Shown here: piece by piece, positions 15,599 through 24,284 of the stretch
Numbering within the stretch: position 1 is the first letter of the stretch
Layout of the letters: each line of letters starts with the position of its first letter
Assembly: GCF_020166335.1 (NCBI RefSeq)
Contig: NZ_JAIUJR010000002.1
Location: 62,001-126,000 of the forward strand
Length of the DNA stretch: 64,000 nucleotides
DNA from: Winogradskyella alexanderae
GTDB lineage: Bacteria; Bacteroidota; Bacteroidia; Flavobacteriales; Flavobacteriaceae
Reading direction: 5' to 3'
The notes under the pieces: model-generated
Database searches by the model: none
What the model saw: the letters and a program-made list of their open reading frames with translations, nothing else
What the model was told of the DNA's origin: nothing
Position numbers and translations under genes: made by a program

Positions 15599-17014
15599 TT
15601 ATTTTAAGGTTGAAGGACAGACATAATCCGTTGTTGGAACGTCTGTTTTTCTTATGGCTCCATAACCTCCTGCAACATCTACCAGGTTATGAATGCCTCT
15701 ACTTTTTAAAATAGATGCTGCGATTACAGATCTATAACCTCCTGCACAATGTAAGTAGAAGGTTTCATCTTCAGGAAATTCACTTAAATAGTTATTCAGA
15801 TAATCTAAGGGTGTAAGCTTTGCGAGATTAACGTGCTCTGCTCTATATTCGCCTTCTCGTCGTACATCAAATATATTATCCTTATTATCCTCATAAATCT
15901 TAGCAAACTCGTGTGCGGAAATTGAAGTTATAGTGTCATATTCCATTCCCTCATTCTTCCAAGCATCAAAACCACCATCTAAATAGCCAACTACATTATC
16001 AAAACCTACGCGAGACAGGCGAGTAACTACTTCTTCTTCTCTGCCTCTTGGTATAACAAGTAGAATAGGCTGTGTTACATCTACAATAAGTGCACCAACC
16101 CATGGCGCAAAATTACCGTCCATACCAATAAATATTGATCTAGGTATATGGCCTTTTATAAAATCTTCATGTCTTCGTACATCTAAAACTATTGCTTCAG
16201 TCTCGTTAGCAGCTACTTCGAAAGCCCTTGGAGATAATGGGTTTTGTGATTTTATCATTACCTTATCAAAACTTTCATAGCCTTTTATATTCATCATAAC
16301 GTTCTGAGGAAAATATCCAGGTGGCTCAGTTAATCCAGCTAAAACTTCTTCTATAAATTCCTCTTTTGTCATATCTGCACGTAAAGCGTAATTGGTTTTC
16401 TTTTGATTACCTAAGGTATCCGTAGTTTCCTTACTCATATTCTTACCGCAGGCAGATCCGGCACCATGATTTGGATATACAATTAAATCGTCGCTTAAAG
16501 GCATAATTTTATTTCTCAAGGAGTCGTAAAGATGAGAGGCCAATTTTTCTTGTGTTAATTCTGCAACTACTTTCTGAGCAAGATCAGGTCTACCTACATC
16601 TCCAATAAAAAGTGTATCACCTGTTATGATACCATGCTCCTCTCCATTTTCATCAATTAGTAAATAGGTAGTACTCTCCATTGTGTGTCCAGGTGTATGA
16701 ATTACTTTAACCTTGTATGCACCAACTTCAAATACTTGCCCATCTTCCGCTACTATCGCTTCGTAATTTGGTTTTGCGGTAGGACCGAACACAATATCGG
16801 CTCCTGTCTTATTCTTTAAATCCAAATGGCCTGAAACAAAATCTGCATGAAAGTGTGTTTCAAAAATATATTTGATTTTTGCATCGTCTAATTTTGCCCT
16901 ATTAATATAGGGTTGTACCTCTCTAAGTGGATCAAAAACCGCTGCCTCTCCGTTGCTTTCTAAATAATATGCAGCATGCGCCAAGCAGCCTGTATAGATT
17001 TGTTCTATTTTCAT
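15599..17014 (-). CDS. CstB-like persulfide dioxygenase/sulfurtransferase (MBL-rhodanese-rhodanese)
   Basis: The 471-residue protein starts with a metallo-beta-lactamase fold of the ETHE1 type: THFHADFVSGH near 53, HTPGHTMES near 109, GDTLFIGDVGRPDL near 142 and YPNHGAGSACG near 180. Two rhodanese-like domains follow (about 265-360 and 370-465). The first has no catalytic cysteine (the loop reads LVIPRGREEE); the second has an intact FYLHCAGGYRS loop. This order, with one dead and one live rhodanese, matches Staphylococcus CstB, which converts low-molecular-weight persulfides to thiosulfate and sulfite. It lies next to tauE and has its own dyad promoter. Confidence 0.9.
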   Translation of the reverse strand: MKIEQIYTGCLAHAAYYLESNGEAAVFDPLREVQPYINRAKLDDAKIKYIFETHFHADFVSGHLDLKNKTGADIVFGPTAKPNYEAIVAEDGQVFEVGAYKVKVIHTPGHTMESTTYLLIDENGEEHGIITGDTLFIGDVGRPDLAQKVVAELTQEKLASHLYDSLRNKIMPLSDDLIVYPNHGAGSACGKNMSKETTDTLGNQKKTNYALRADMTKEEFIEEVLAGLTEPPGYFPQNVMMNIKGYESFDKVMIKSQNPLSPRAFEVAANETEAIVLDVRRHEDFIKGHIPRSIFIGMDGNFAPWVGALIVDVTQPILLVIPRGREEEVVTRLSRVGFDNVVGYLDGGFDAWKNEGMEYDTITSISAHEFAKIYEDNKDNIFDVRREGEYRAEHVNLAKLTPLDYLNNYLSEFPEDETFYLHCAGGYRSVIAASILKSRGIHNLVDVAGGYGAIRKTDVPTTDYVCPSTLK

Positions 17015-17047
17015 TTTAATTAAGGTTTATGTTAGTCGTGTTGTCAT

Positions 17048-17091
17048 TAAAAATAAAAACCTATTGTCAAAAATGCTGTAACAATAGTTAC
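17048..17091 (-). promoter_or_regulatory. Dyad operator E and promoter of the CstB-like gene
   Basis: GTAAC-AATA-GTTAC at 17078-17091 has perfect arms. Exactly 22 bp later on the minus strand is TATTTTTA (17048-17055) as -7 box. The right arm contains the stop codon of the tauE-like gene (17088-17090), so coding end and operator overlap. The start codon is at 17014. Confidence 0.82.
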
Positions 17092-17888
17092 ATAGTTAGT
17101 TCTTTATAAATGATGTAAATACCCATTACAAGTACAAACCATCCAAAGCCTTTTTTCAATTTCTTACCTTCAATAAAATTGGATAAATAAATACCGACAA
17201 AAATGCCCATTATTGATAAACCAGTAAATAGCAACAGGAATGCCCAATCGATATCTAAATTTTGGACATCTCCCAAAAATCCAATTAAGGATTTGATAGC
17301 AATAATTAAAAGTGAGGTTGCAACGGCTTTCTTCATAGGTAGTTTGGCCAGAAGTACTAATGCTGGAATAATTAAAAAACCTCCACCAGCACCTACAATT
17401 CCCGTGACAAGGCCTACCAATGCACCCTCAATAATTATAAGCGGATAGTTATACGACACCTCCAATGATTCAACATTATCCTCACTCTTATTTCGTATCA
17501 TTGAAACTGAAGCAACAAGCATAACCAAAGCAAAAAATAACATTATGGCAATATTATTAGTCACATCTAAGTCGCCAACTCTAAAAAGAACATCCGGAAT
17601 AGCTGGAACCAAATATTTTCGAGCTATATAAACTGCAATAAAAGCTGGTACTGCAAAAACAATTGCGGTTCTAAAATCCACCAAACCTTTTTGAATATTT
17701 CTTATGGCACCAACCAATGAAGATACTCCTACAACAAATAGTGAATAAGCTGTCGCCGTAATGGGATTAACAAAAAGCAAATAAACCAAGATAGGAACTG
17801 TGAGTATTGAGCCTCCTCCACCAATAAGACCAAGCACAACACCAATTAAGAGTGCGCCAAAGTAGCCAAGTGCTTGATTTAAATCCAT
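17088..17888 (-). CDS. TauE/SafE family sulfite/anion exporter
   Basis: The 266-residue protein has about eight TM helices and two copies of the family's glycine-rich helix start: GVVLGLIGGGGSILTVPIL near 17 and ALVGLVTGIVGAGGGFLII near 156. TauE/SafE proteins export sulfite, sulfoacetate and related sulfur anions. Here it stands beside the CstB-like enzyme, as tauE does in the Staphylococcus cst operon, so sulfite export after persulfide oxidation is likely. It heads the minus-strand sulfur block and has dyad F upstream. Confidence 0.9.
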   Translation of the reverse strand: MDLNQALGYFGALLIGVVLGLIGGGGSILTVPILVYLLFVNPITATAYSLFVVGVSSLVGAIRNIQKGLVDFRTAIVFAVPAFIAVYIARKYLVPAIPDVLFRVGDLDVTNNIAIMLFFALVMLVASVSMIRNKSEDNVESLEVSYNYPLIIIEGALVGLVTGIVGAGGGFLIIPALVLLAKLPMKKAVATSLLIIAIKSLIGFLGDVQNLDIDWAFLLLFTGLSIMGIFVGIYLSNFIEGKKLKKGFGWFVLVMGIYIIYKELTM

Positions 17889-17911
17889 AATTTATTGATT
17901 TAGCTTATTTT

Positions 17912-17955
17912 CAAATCTAAAAGTTGGGAAAAGACTATTTGGTAACCATTGTTAC
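17912..17955 (-). promoter_or_regulatory. Dyad operator F and promoter of the tauE-like gene
   Basis: GTAAC-CATT-GTTAC at 17942-17955 has perfect arms. Exactly 22 bp later on the minus strand is TAGATTTG (17912-17919), a perfect TAnnTTTG -7 box. The start codon is at 17888. Confidence 0.85.
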
Positions 17956-17984
17956 AAAGGTGATAAATAACACAGACAGTGGCA

Positions 17985-18233
17985 CTATTTAGACTTAAAT
18001 TTTGAACTTAATAATTCCATTTTCTTCGTTATACTATTTAACCATGTAACATCTTCAGTAGAGCGATTAGACTTAATCTTTTGAATAGAGTCAAGTTCTT
18101 TCTCTACAAAGTTAACTGGATTGTAATCCATATCTTGATTACATTACCGCTTCATTTTCGAGGTTCATATAAACACTAAAGTCCTTGGATTAAACCCTTT
18201 TGCCTCAGAACGATCTTTTATAAAACGTGCCAT
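17985..18233 (-). pseudogene. Decayed remnant of a corA-type Mg transporter gene
   Basis: On the minus strand an ATG at 18231-18233 opens MARFIKDRSEAKGFNPRTLV and then a TGA at 18165-18167. This resembles the N-terminus of flavobacterial CorA (MARFIKK...KG..PG.LVFIG). After a frame change, 17985-18131 reads DYNPVNFVEKELDSIQKIKS and then TEDVTWLN, matching the next conserved stretch of CorA, before diverging and stopping at TAG. No GMN motif or membrane helices survive. The gene is therefore truncated and frameshifted. The identification rests on recalled family patterns. Confidence 0.55.
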
Positions 18234-18429
18234 TAAAATCTTTTATCTTAAAAATAAAAAATCTAATTAAATAGTTAGCTATAATTAGTATCTTAAAAAT
18301 TAAATCTGAATTGTTGATGCCTGCATTTTTAAGCAACTAACGAAACTATTAAAGTTGTTAAGAAGCTGATAACTATTTAATTCAATTGTTAATTTGAATT
18401 AAATCGTGAAAATGATTTAGAATTGTAAA
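18234..18429. other. Intergenic spacer between divergent regions
   Basis: This AT-rich stretch separates the minus-strand sulfur block and its corA remnant from the plus-strand permease. I see no ORF, no dyad of the GTAAC type and no clear TAnnTTTG box, although the permease must be transcribed from here. Confidence 0.4.
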
Positions 18430-19737
18430 ATGCTAAAACAAAAAAAACTAAAAAAGATAACGGCTCTTACTTGTCTTGCTCTGGTTGTTGCAAATATGAT
18501 TGGAACAGGGGCTTTTACAAGTTTAGGATTTCAACTGGAAGATATACAAAATCCAACTACTATTCTTATACTTTGGAGTTTAGGAGGTGTCATTGCCTTG
18601 TCTGGTGCATTCAGCTATTCTGAAATTGGTAGTCAAATACAGAATTCTGGTGGTGAATATGCTTTTTTAAGTAAATTGTTTCATCCATTAGTAGGTTACT
18701 TATCTGGCTGGATTTCCATAACGGTTGGTTTTGCAGCGCCAATAGCTTTGTCTGCCATAGCCTTTGTGGCTTATTTCCCATTCTTTAATCTCAATCCAAA
18801 ATGGACTAGTATTGTATTAATTGCCCTCGTAACAGCAATTCACACAAAAAGTCTGACAGTTAGTTCAAAATTTCAAAATATTAGTACATTTCTAAAAGTA
18901 GCTTTGATATTGATTCTCATTGGTATTGGCCTATTTACCGAGGTATCATCCAATGACGTGGCTACTTTTGACAGCTTTGATTTTAGTGAACTATTATCAC
19001 CTGCATTCGCTATTGCCCTTATTTATGTTAGTTATTCCTATTCTGGTTGGAACGCCGCTGCATATATCATTGAAGAAATACATAATCCAAGAAAGTCCTT
19101 GCCCATTGCTTTAATTGGGGGCACACTTATCGTTACGCTACTTTACACGCTGCTACAATTTATTTTTTTAAAACATGTTCCACTAAACGAACTTAAAGGA
19201 CAACTGGATGTCGGTAATATCACTATGAACAAAATTTTAGGAGAATATTATGGGTCCTTATTTGGTTTGGCTATTTCACTTTTGCTGATTTCTGGCATAA
19301 GTGCTATGGTTTGGGTAGGCTCAAGAGTTACGTCAAGTATCGCCAAAGATTATAAATTTTGGCATGTTTTTAAGACTAAAGAAAACCAATTACCTAATAG
19401 AGCTTTATGGTTTCAGTTTCTAATATGTGGGCTGTTAATAATTACCGGAACGTTTGAGCAAATTCTAATTTATTGCGGTGTTTTACTAACTATATCTTCA
19501 ATGGTTACTGTTATTGGAGTATTTAAACTTAGATATAAAAAAGGTAGTTATTCAAAAAGTGGATATAAAAGTCCAATATTCCCTGTCTTCCAGATTATTT
19601 ATATCCTTTTATCGCTTTGGATGATTTTTTATGCATTTCTGAATAAGCCTATCGAATCTCTATTTGGTTTTACCAATTTAGTTTTGGGTTTGTTAACCTA
19701 TTTTTGGAGTTATAAATTAAACAATAGATTAAAATGA
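18430..19737 (+). CDS. APC-family amino acid/polyamine permease
   Basis: The 435-residue protein has about 12 TM helices. The start MLKQKKLKKITALTCLALVV leads into NMIGTGAF, the conserved APC TM1 loop. Further features are SGGEYAFLSKLFHP (TM3 region) and YSGWNAAAYIIEEIHNPRKS (TM6 region), all characteristic of APC transporters. The substrate cannot be read from sequence. The gene ends in ATGA, overlapping the next start by 4 bp, so the two are translationally coupled. Confidence 0.9.
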   Translation: MLKQKKLKKITALTCLALVVANMIGTGAFTSLGFQLEDIQNPTTILILWSLGGVIALSGAFSYSEIGSQIQNSGGEYAFLSKLFHPLVGYLSGWISITVGFAAPIALSAIAFVAYFPFFNLNPKWTSIVLIALVTAIHTKSLTVSSKFQNISTFLKVALILILIGIGLFTEVSSNDVATFDSFDFSELLSPAFAIALIYVSYSYSGWNAAAYIIEEIHNPRKSLPIALIGGTLIVTLLYTLLQFIFLKHVPLNELKGQLDVGNITMNKILGEYYGSLFGLAISLLLISGISAMVWVGSRVTSSIAKDYKFWHVFKTKENQLPNRALWFQFLICGLLIITGTFEQILIYCGVLLTISSMVTVIGVFKLRYKKGSYSKSGYKSPIFPVFQIIYILLSLWMIFYAFLNKPIESLFGFTNLVLGLLTYFWSYKLNNRLK

Positions 19738-20468
19738 AAACAAGACATTTTTTACCATTGGCCAGTTTAATAGTTTTATTCTGCGCATGCGGCGAAACTA
19801 ACAAAAAAGAGGTAGAGACTACCCCTGAGAAAGAACCGATAGAAAAACATCACAAAAAGCATCAAGAACGGAACAGACACCATTCCGGATCAGCGAATGC
19901 GTATATGCATAAAAAACCTGTTGAAGAATTAATCAAAAATTTTGAATCGCCTGAAAGGGATGCATATCAGAAACCCGAAAAGGTTTTACAATACTTAGGC
20001 AATATTTCTGATAAGACCATAATGGATATTGGCGCAGGATCAGGATACTTCTCAGTAAAACTAGCTGAAAAAGGAGCAAAAGTAATCGCAGCAGATGTAA
20101 GTGAAGAATTCCAGGAAGCTCTTAAAAAGCGAATTGAAAATAATAAACTTGAAAATATTACTCTTCGAAAAATACCTTATAATAATCCAAGCTTAGAGCC
20201 AAATGAAGTAGACATGGTTTTGATTGTAAATACCTATCACCATATTGAAAACAGAAGTGACTATTTTGCAAAAGTAAAAACAGGAACAAAAAGTACAGGT
20301 GAGTTAGTATTGATAGATTTCTTTAAAAGCGAGACTCCTGTAGGACCACCTCTAGATCACAAAATTTCTATTGATCAGGTTATTACAGAATTAAAAGAAG
20401 CCGGCTATTCTAACTTTGATATTAATGTTGATTTGCTACCCTATCAATATATAATTAAGGCGAAATAA
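19734..20468 (+). CDS. Lipoprotein with class I SAM-methyltransferase domain
   Basis: The 244-residue protein has a lipoprotein signal (LIVLFCACGE, lipid Cys at about 20) and a charged His/Lys/Glu spacer to residue 60. A class I methyltransferase fold follows: motif I IMDIGAGSGYFSVKLAE near 98, VIAADVS at the end of strand 2, and VDMVLIVNTYHHI near 160. SAM is cytoplasmic, so a methyltransferase on the outer face of a membrane is unexpected; the signal could also act as a cytoplasmic-facing anchor. Coupling to the APC permease by a 4-bp overlap suggests the two share a substrate pathway. Confidence 0.82.
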   Translation: MKTRHFLPLASLIVLFCACGETNKKEVETTPEKEPIEKHHKKHQERNRHHSGSANAYMHKKPVEELIKNFESPERDAYQKPEKVLQYLGNISDKTIMDIGAGSGYFSVKLAEKGAKVIAADVSEEFQEALKKRIENNKLENITLRKIPYNNPSLEPNEVDMVLIVNTYHHIENRSDYFAKVKTGTKSTGELVLIDFFKSETPVGPPLDHKISIDQVITELKEAGYSNFDINVDLLPYQYIIKAK

Positions 20469-20581
20469 TCCTGAAAGGATAAAAAAATTTGATAAAATTT
20501 GTTTTTGACCTGAATCTATATTGAGCGCTAGTTTGTATTGAAAATAGACCAGCTCACTTTTTTTAAGTCAATTTGCTTGCG

Positions 20582-21412
20582 TTAGAATACTTCATTTAGC
20601 ATTTGTTGAAGACTATTCCACGACTTGGTATCCGCTTCCCCATCATAGGCCAATGGCAAATCGAATTTTTTAGCATTTTCATCAGCGGCCTTTGATGTAA
20701 AACTGTGTAATACGTCAGGATAAGCAATATATTCATACTTAGCGCCAATAGAATCCATTGCTTTAGTAAATGTAGTTATGGATTCAGGACTTATAAACGG
20801 ATCTGCCCCACCATTACACACTAAGACACGAGCTTTTAATTGATCATTTGGCATTACTGGAAGTGCCACGCCACTATGAAAGGCAGCCACGGCATCTAAA
20901 TCGGCTCCACTATTAGCCATGGTTAACACAACGCTACCTCCAAAGCAATAACCTATAGCTGCAAGTTTATCAGTGTCAACAGATTCATGAGTTTTTAGCA
21001 ACTCGACAGCTGCGTTAAAACGTGCCTTAGCTTCGGGCAAATTCATAAAAACACTTCTGGCAAACTTACCAGCATCATCTGGATGTGCTGCTTGTTTGCC
21101 ATCGCCATACATATCAACAGCCATTGCAGTATAACCTAATTCTGCCAACATATCGGCACGCTCACGTACATATTCATTATGTCCCCACCACTCGTGAACA
21201 ATAAGAACAGCTGGTCGTTTTTCTGTAATATTTTCGTCATATGCTATGTAACCCTTCAAATTGGTTGAATCTGTGGCATAAATTACTTCTGTGCCTTTTA
21301 TCTTAATTGATTGAATCTCGGTTGCTGATGCATCGCTATTGTTTATCTTGTTTTTGCAGCAAACACAAAATAAAAGAGTAACCATTATTAGAAATAGGCT
21401 TGTTTGTTTCAT
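20582..21412 (-). CDS. Dienelactone hydrolase-family lipoprotein
   Basis: The start at 21412 (MKQTSLFLIMVTLLFCVCC) gives a clean lipoprotein signal; the frame also opens at 21436 and 21460. The mature protein is an alpha/beta hydrolase of the DLH family: VLIVHEWWGHNEYVRERADM, the nucleophile elbow AAIGYCFGGSVVL with Cys as nucleophile, GADPFIS (Asp) and DVLHSFT (His). DLH enzymes hydrolyse dienelactones or related esters; here the substrate is unknown. It lies just downstream of the S9 peptidase gene on the same strand. Confidence 0.88.
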   Translation of the reverse strand: MKQTSLFLIMVTLLFCVCCKNKINNSDASATEIQSIKIKGTEVIYATDSTNLKGYIAYDENITEKRPAVLIVHEWWGHNEYVRERADMLAELGYTAMAVDMYGDGKQAAHPDDAGKFARSVFMNLPEAKARFNAAVELLKTHESVDTDKLAAIGYCFGGSVVLTMANSGADLDAVAAFHSGVALPVMPNDQLKARVLVCNGGADPFISPESITTFTKAMDSIGAKYEYIAYPDVLHSFTSKAADENAKKFDLPLAYDGEADTKSWNSLQQMLNEVF

Positions 21413-21463
21413 TGTATTTAAGTTTTGATTCTTCATTACATATTCTTTCTGATTCGACAATTT

Positions 21464-24283
21464 CTAGTCCTTATCTCCCTCGACATAATCGTAACCTTGA
21501 TTTATACCTTTTTCTATGGCAGGTACACCACGATCCATCCAAATGGGTTTTGGTTCCCCTTTTAAATAGTGATCGAAGAATTGCGCCATTCTAATATTAA
21601 AATCAACTCGATTTTGCATTTTTAAAGGCCAATGTGGCTCATCATTATAATTTAAGAACCAAGAAGGCTTTCCTAATCGTCTTAAGCTCACAAAGAACTC
21701 AATACCTTGATACCATGGCACGTGACCATCAGCGTCATTATGCATAATGAGTAATGGCGTGTTTATCTTATCAATGTTAAATATTGGAGAATTCTCAATA
21801 TAGCGCTGTGGGTATTCCCAAGGCGTACCTCCAATTCTACTCTGTGTATGTTCATATTGGAATTGACGACTTAACCCAGTCCACCATCTTATACCACCGT
21901 ATGCACTTATCATATTAGGAACAGGAGCTCCAGATTCGGCTGCTTTAAAAATATCTGTTTTTGTTACGAGATATGCAATTTGATACCCTCCCCAACTATG
22001 ACCTTGAACACCAATATTATCCTTATCAATAAATCCTTTTCCTATAAGCATGGTGATCCCAGGAATCACACAATTAAAAGCACTTTCACCAGGATATCCA
22101 TCTCTGTAATACACATCTGGATTAAAAATCACATAACCTCGACTTGCATAGAATGGATAATTAATTGTACTACGGCCGTAACTCGGTGCACGGTGTCGAT
22201 ACAACCCATCAGAGCTTCTTTCATAGAAATTAACAATCATTGGATATTTCTTGTTAGGATCAAAATTTTCAGGCTTAATCAACATGCCTCGAAGTGGCTT
22301 CCCGTCTAAAGAGGTCCACTCCACCATTTCTGAAGTTCCCCAATTGTAGTCTTTTTGTTGAGGGTTGGCATCTGTAATTTGTTTTGGTGATTTAAAACTT
22401 GTATTGGTAGCCCAAATATTTGGGAAATCCGTGAATGACTCTTGGGTAAAAAGCAAACGATTTTTCTTATCGTTTTGCGCCATTCTGAATTGACCATACG
22501 AATAAGGCCCTTCCATTAACAATTTTACTGATTTTCGATTTGGATCATAAGTGGCTGTTCCTGCAAATTTTGTATCTTCATTAAATGTGCTTAACATCCA
22601 GTTTTTGTTGGAAGAAATGGAACGTTCTTCATTATCTAACCTAACATAACGATACCTTAATTTAGAAGCTCTACCTTTAGTAAGATTTTCTGAAGCACCA
22701 GTATCAGGATCAAATGCCCAAATATCAAAACGGTCGTAAATTAGAAATCTAGCATCGTCATCCATCCAACCGGCAGAACCATAACTGTAAGGGTCGTCTG
22801 GATAATCATGCAATTCATTATAGAATTGTCGCCCTTTCGTTAAAGCGGTATATTTTAAAGTATTAAGATTATAGGTATACCAAGTGCTATCCTTTCTACT
22901 ATATCCATACATATACTTTCCTTTTGGACTGATTGATGACCCACCATACACCTTAGAATCAATATCTTGGCGTTCACCAGTGTTAAGGTCTACGCGTTGT
23001 AAATCCATAGGTCGCTGCGCTGTCCATTGACTCTGTAATAAATACGGTGTTTGATTGCCGACTACAGCATAGTCACTATTCCCTTCATCACCATAACGTG
23101 CTAAATCATATTCCGTATTAGCAATCTGTATCATTTTATTTTTATCGAAATCATACAAACTCAAATAAGACTTTTTCTTATCATCCTTCACATCAAGCTC
23201 TTGAACCGTATACAATCTTGGCTCGTCATAGGTCCAAACTTCAACGTTAACGATTTCTTCGTCTAATAATGTCGTGTCCTGAACAATTGGTTTTGTTCTT
23301 AAACCAAAAAACAGTCGGCTTTCGTTCTCAGAGAATGATAAATTTCGATCGCTAGAAACAAGCATATTTGTATCGCTATTTTCTGAATCTAATATCATAT
23401 TGGCTTCAGTATCACTGAGATTCCAAGAATATAGCTTAGGTTTCTTTATTAAGCTTTTCGTAGAGTCTGCATCAACAACAAATCCAACACGTTTACCTGA
23501 ATCTGAAATGCCAAGTTGTGGATATTTGGTTTTATGATGGCTGGCTAGTAATAGTGTCTTAGAGGCTTTGTCTACATCATAATAATAAACACCTCCGCCT
23601 AAACTATCTACCACACCCGAAGTAGCATAAACCAAGTGACGCCCTTCTTTTGCCATAGCATAGCTATGTACATATTGTAAGGTGTCCTCGACTCCACTTT
23701 CAAGATTTCTTATAACCAAATGAAACCCATTGTCCTTAGATACTTTCTTGATTTTCTTTTTAACTTTCGTGGTATCCTTCTCCTTTGTGTTTGCCGTATC
23801 TTTTTTAGCCTTTTCAGGCGCTTCAAGCATATACGCAATGACTCCAGACCATTTTTCTGGCATTTTAAAAGATTTTACATTCGGTATTTTCTTGAGGGAC
23901 TTGCCATGAATATCATAGATTACCAAGGTATCTTTTGGCATATCCTTTTTCTTAACCTTTCTGCGCTTCATTTCTCGTATGCTGTCTTTAAGTGCATTAA
24001 CAGTGAAAGCCACATGTTTGGAATCGTAAGAAAAAGTGCCGCCATTGCTACGTTCATAAGACAACATCTTTTCGCCATTAATTTTTTGAACATGAAGTGT
24101 CTGGTCCTTTTCTTCTGGCCCAAGATTATAAAGCATATAATCACCAGAATTAGAGATTTCAACATTTCTAATTCTGTTCCACAAGGCTTTATCCTCATGT
24201 TGCATCACTTTTTTTTGTGCATATATATTTATTGTGAGTAATAAAAAGGAAAAGATTACTAATTGTCTCATATGTAGTTTCAT
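21464..24283 (-). CDS. Secreted S9-family prolyl oligopeptidase-like peptidase
   Basis: From the ATG at 24283 the protein is about 939 residues, with a signal (MRQLVIFSFLLLTINIYAQ), a long beta-propeller and a C-terminal alpha/beta hydrolase. The triad is visible: Ser in VQGHSWGGYQIAY (about 763), Asp in HNDADGHVPW (about 849) and His in NDEPHWPLK (about 881). The frame also opens at 24328, but that start would overlap the upstream gene. It is predicted to cleave peptides outside the cytoplasm. It follows the Vps10-like gene by 1 bp, so the two are co-translated and probably work together. Confidence 0.92.
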   Translation of the reverse strand: MKLHMRQLVIFSFLLLTINIYAQKKVMQHEDKALWNRIRNVEISNSGDYMLYNLGPEEKDQTLHVQKINGEKMLSYERSNGGTFSYDSKHVAFTVNALKDSIREMKRRKVKKKDMPKDTLVIYDIHGKSLKKIPNVKSFKMPEKWSGVIAYMLEAPEKAKKDTANTKEKDTTKVKKKIKKVSKDNGFHLVIRNLESGVEDTLQYVHSYAMAKEGRHLVYATSGVVDSLGGGVYYYDVDKASKTLLLASHHKTKYPQLGISDSGKRVGFVVDADSTKSLIKKPKLYSWNLSDTEANMILDSENSDTNMLVSSDRNLSFSENESRLFFGLRTKPIVQDTTLLDEEIVNVEVWTYDEPRLYTVQELDVKDDKKKSYLSLYDFDKNKMIQIANTEYDLARYGDEGNSDYAVVGNQTPYLLQSQWTAQRPMDLQRVDLNTGERQDIDSKVYGGSSISPKGKYMYGYSRKDSTWYTYNLNTLKYTALTKGRQFYNELHDYPDDPYSYGSAGWMDDDARFLIYDRFDIWAFDPDTGASENLTKGRASKLRYRYVRLDNEERSISSNKNWMLSTFNEDTKFAGTATYDPNRKSVKLLMEGPYSYGQFRMAQNDKKNRLLFTQESFTDFPNIWATNTSFKSPKQITDANPQQKDYNWGTSEMVEWTSLDGKPLRGMLIKPENFDPNKKYPMIVNFYERSSDGLYRHRAPSYGRSTINYPFYASRGYVIFNPDVYYRDGYPGESAFNCVIPGITMLIGKGFIDKDNIGVQGHSWGGYQIAYLVTKTDIFKAAESGAPVPNMISAYGGIRWWTGLSRQFQYEHTQSRIGGTPWEYPQRYIENSPIFNIDKINTPLLIMHNDADGHVPWYQGIEFFVSLRRLGKPSWFLNYNDEPHWPLKMQNRVDFNIRMAQFFDHYLKGEPKPIWMDRGVPAIEKGINQGYDYVEGDKD

Positions 24284-24284
24284 T

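Noticed and set aside
20469..20500. TCCT-GAA-AGGA mini-hairpin after the methyltransferase gene
   Set aside because: The stem is only 4 bp and it is followed by A rather than T on the coding strand.
23720..24241. 173-codon open frame on the plus strand opposite the S9 peptidase
   Set aside because: It lies wholly within a well-supported gene, is rich in F/R/H in a way typical of antisense frames, and has no recognisable domain.
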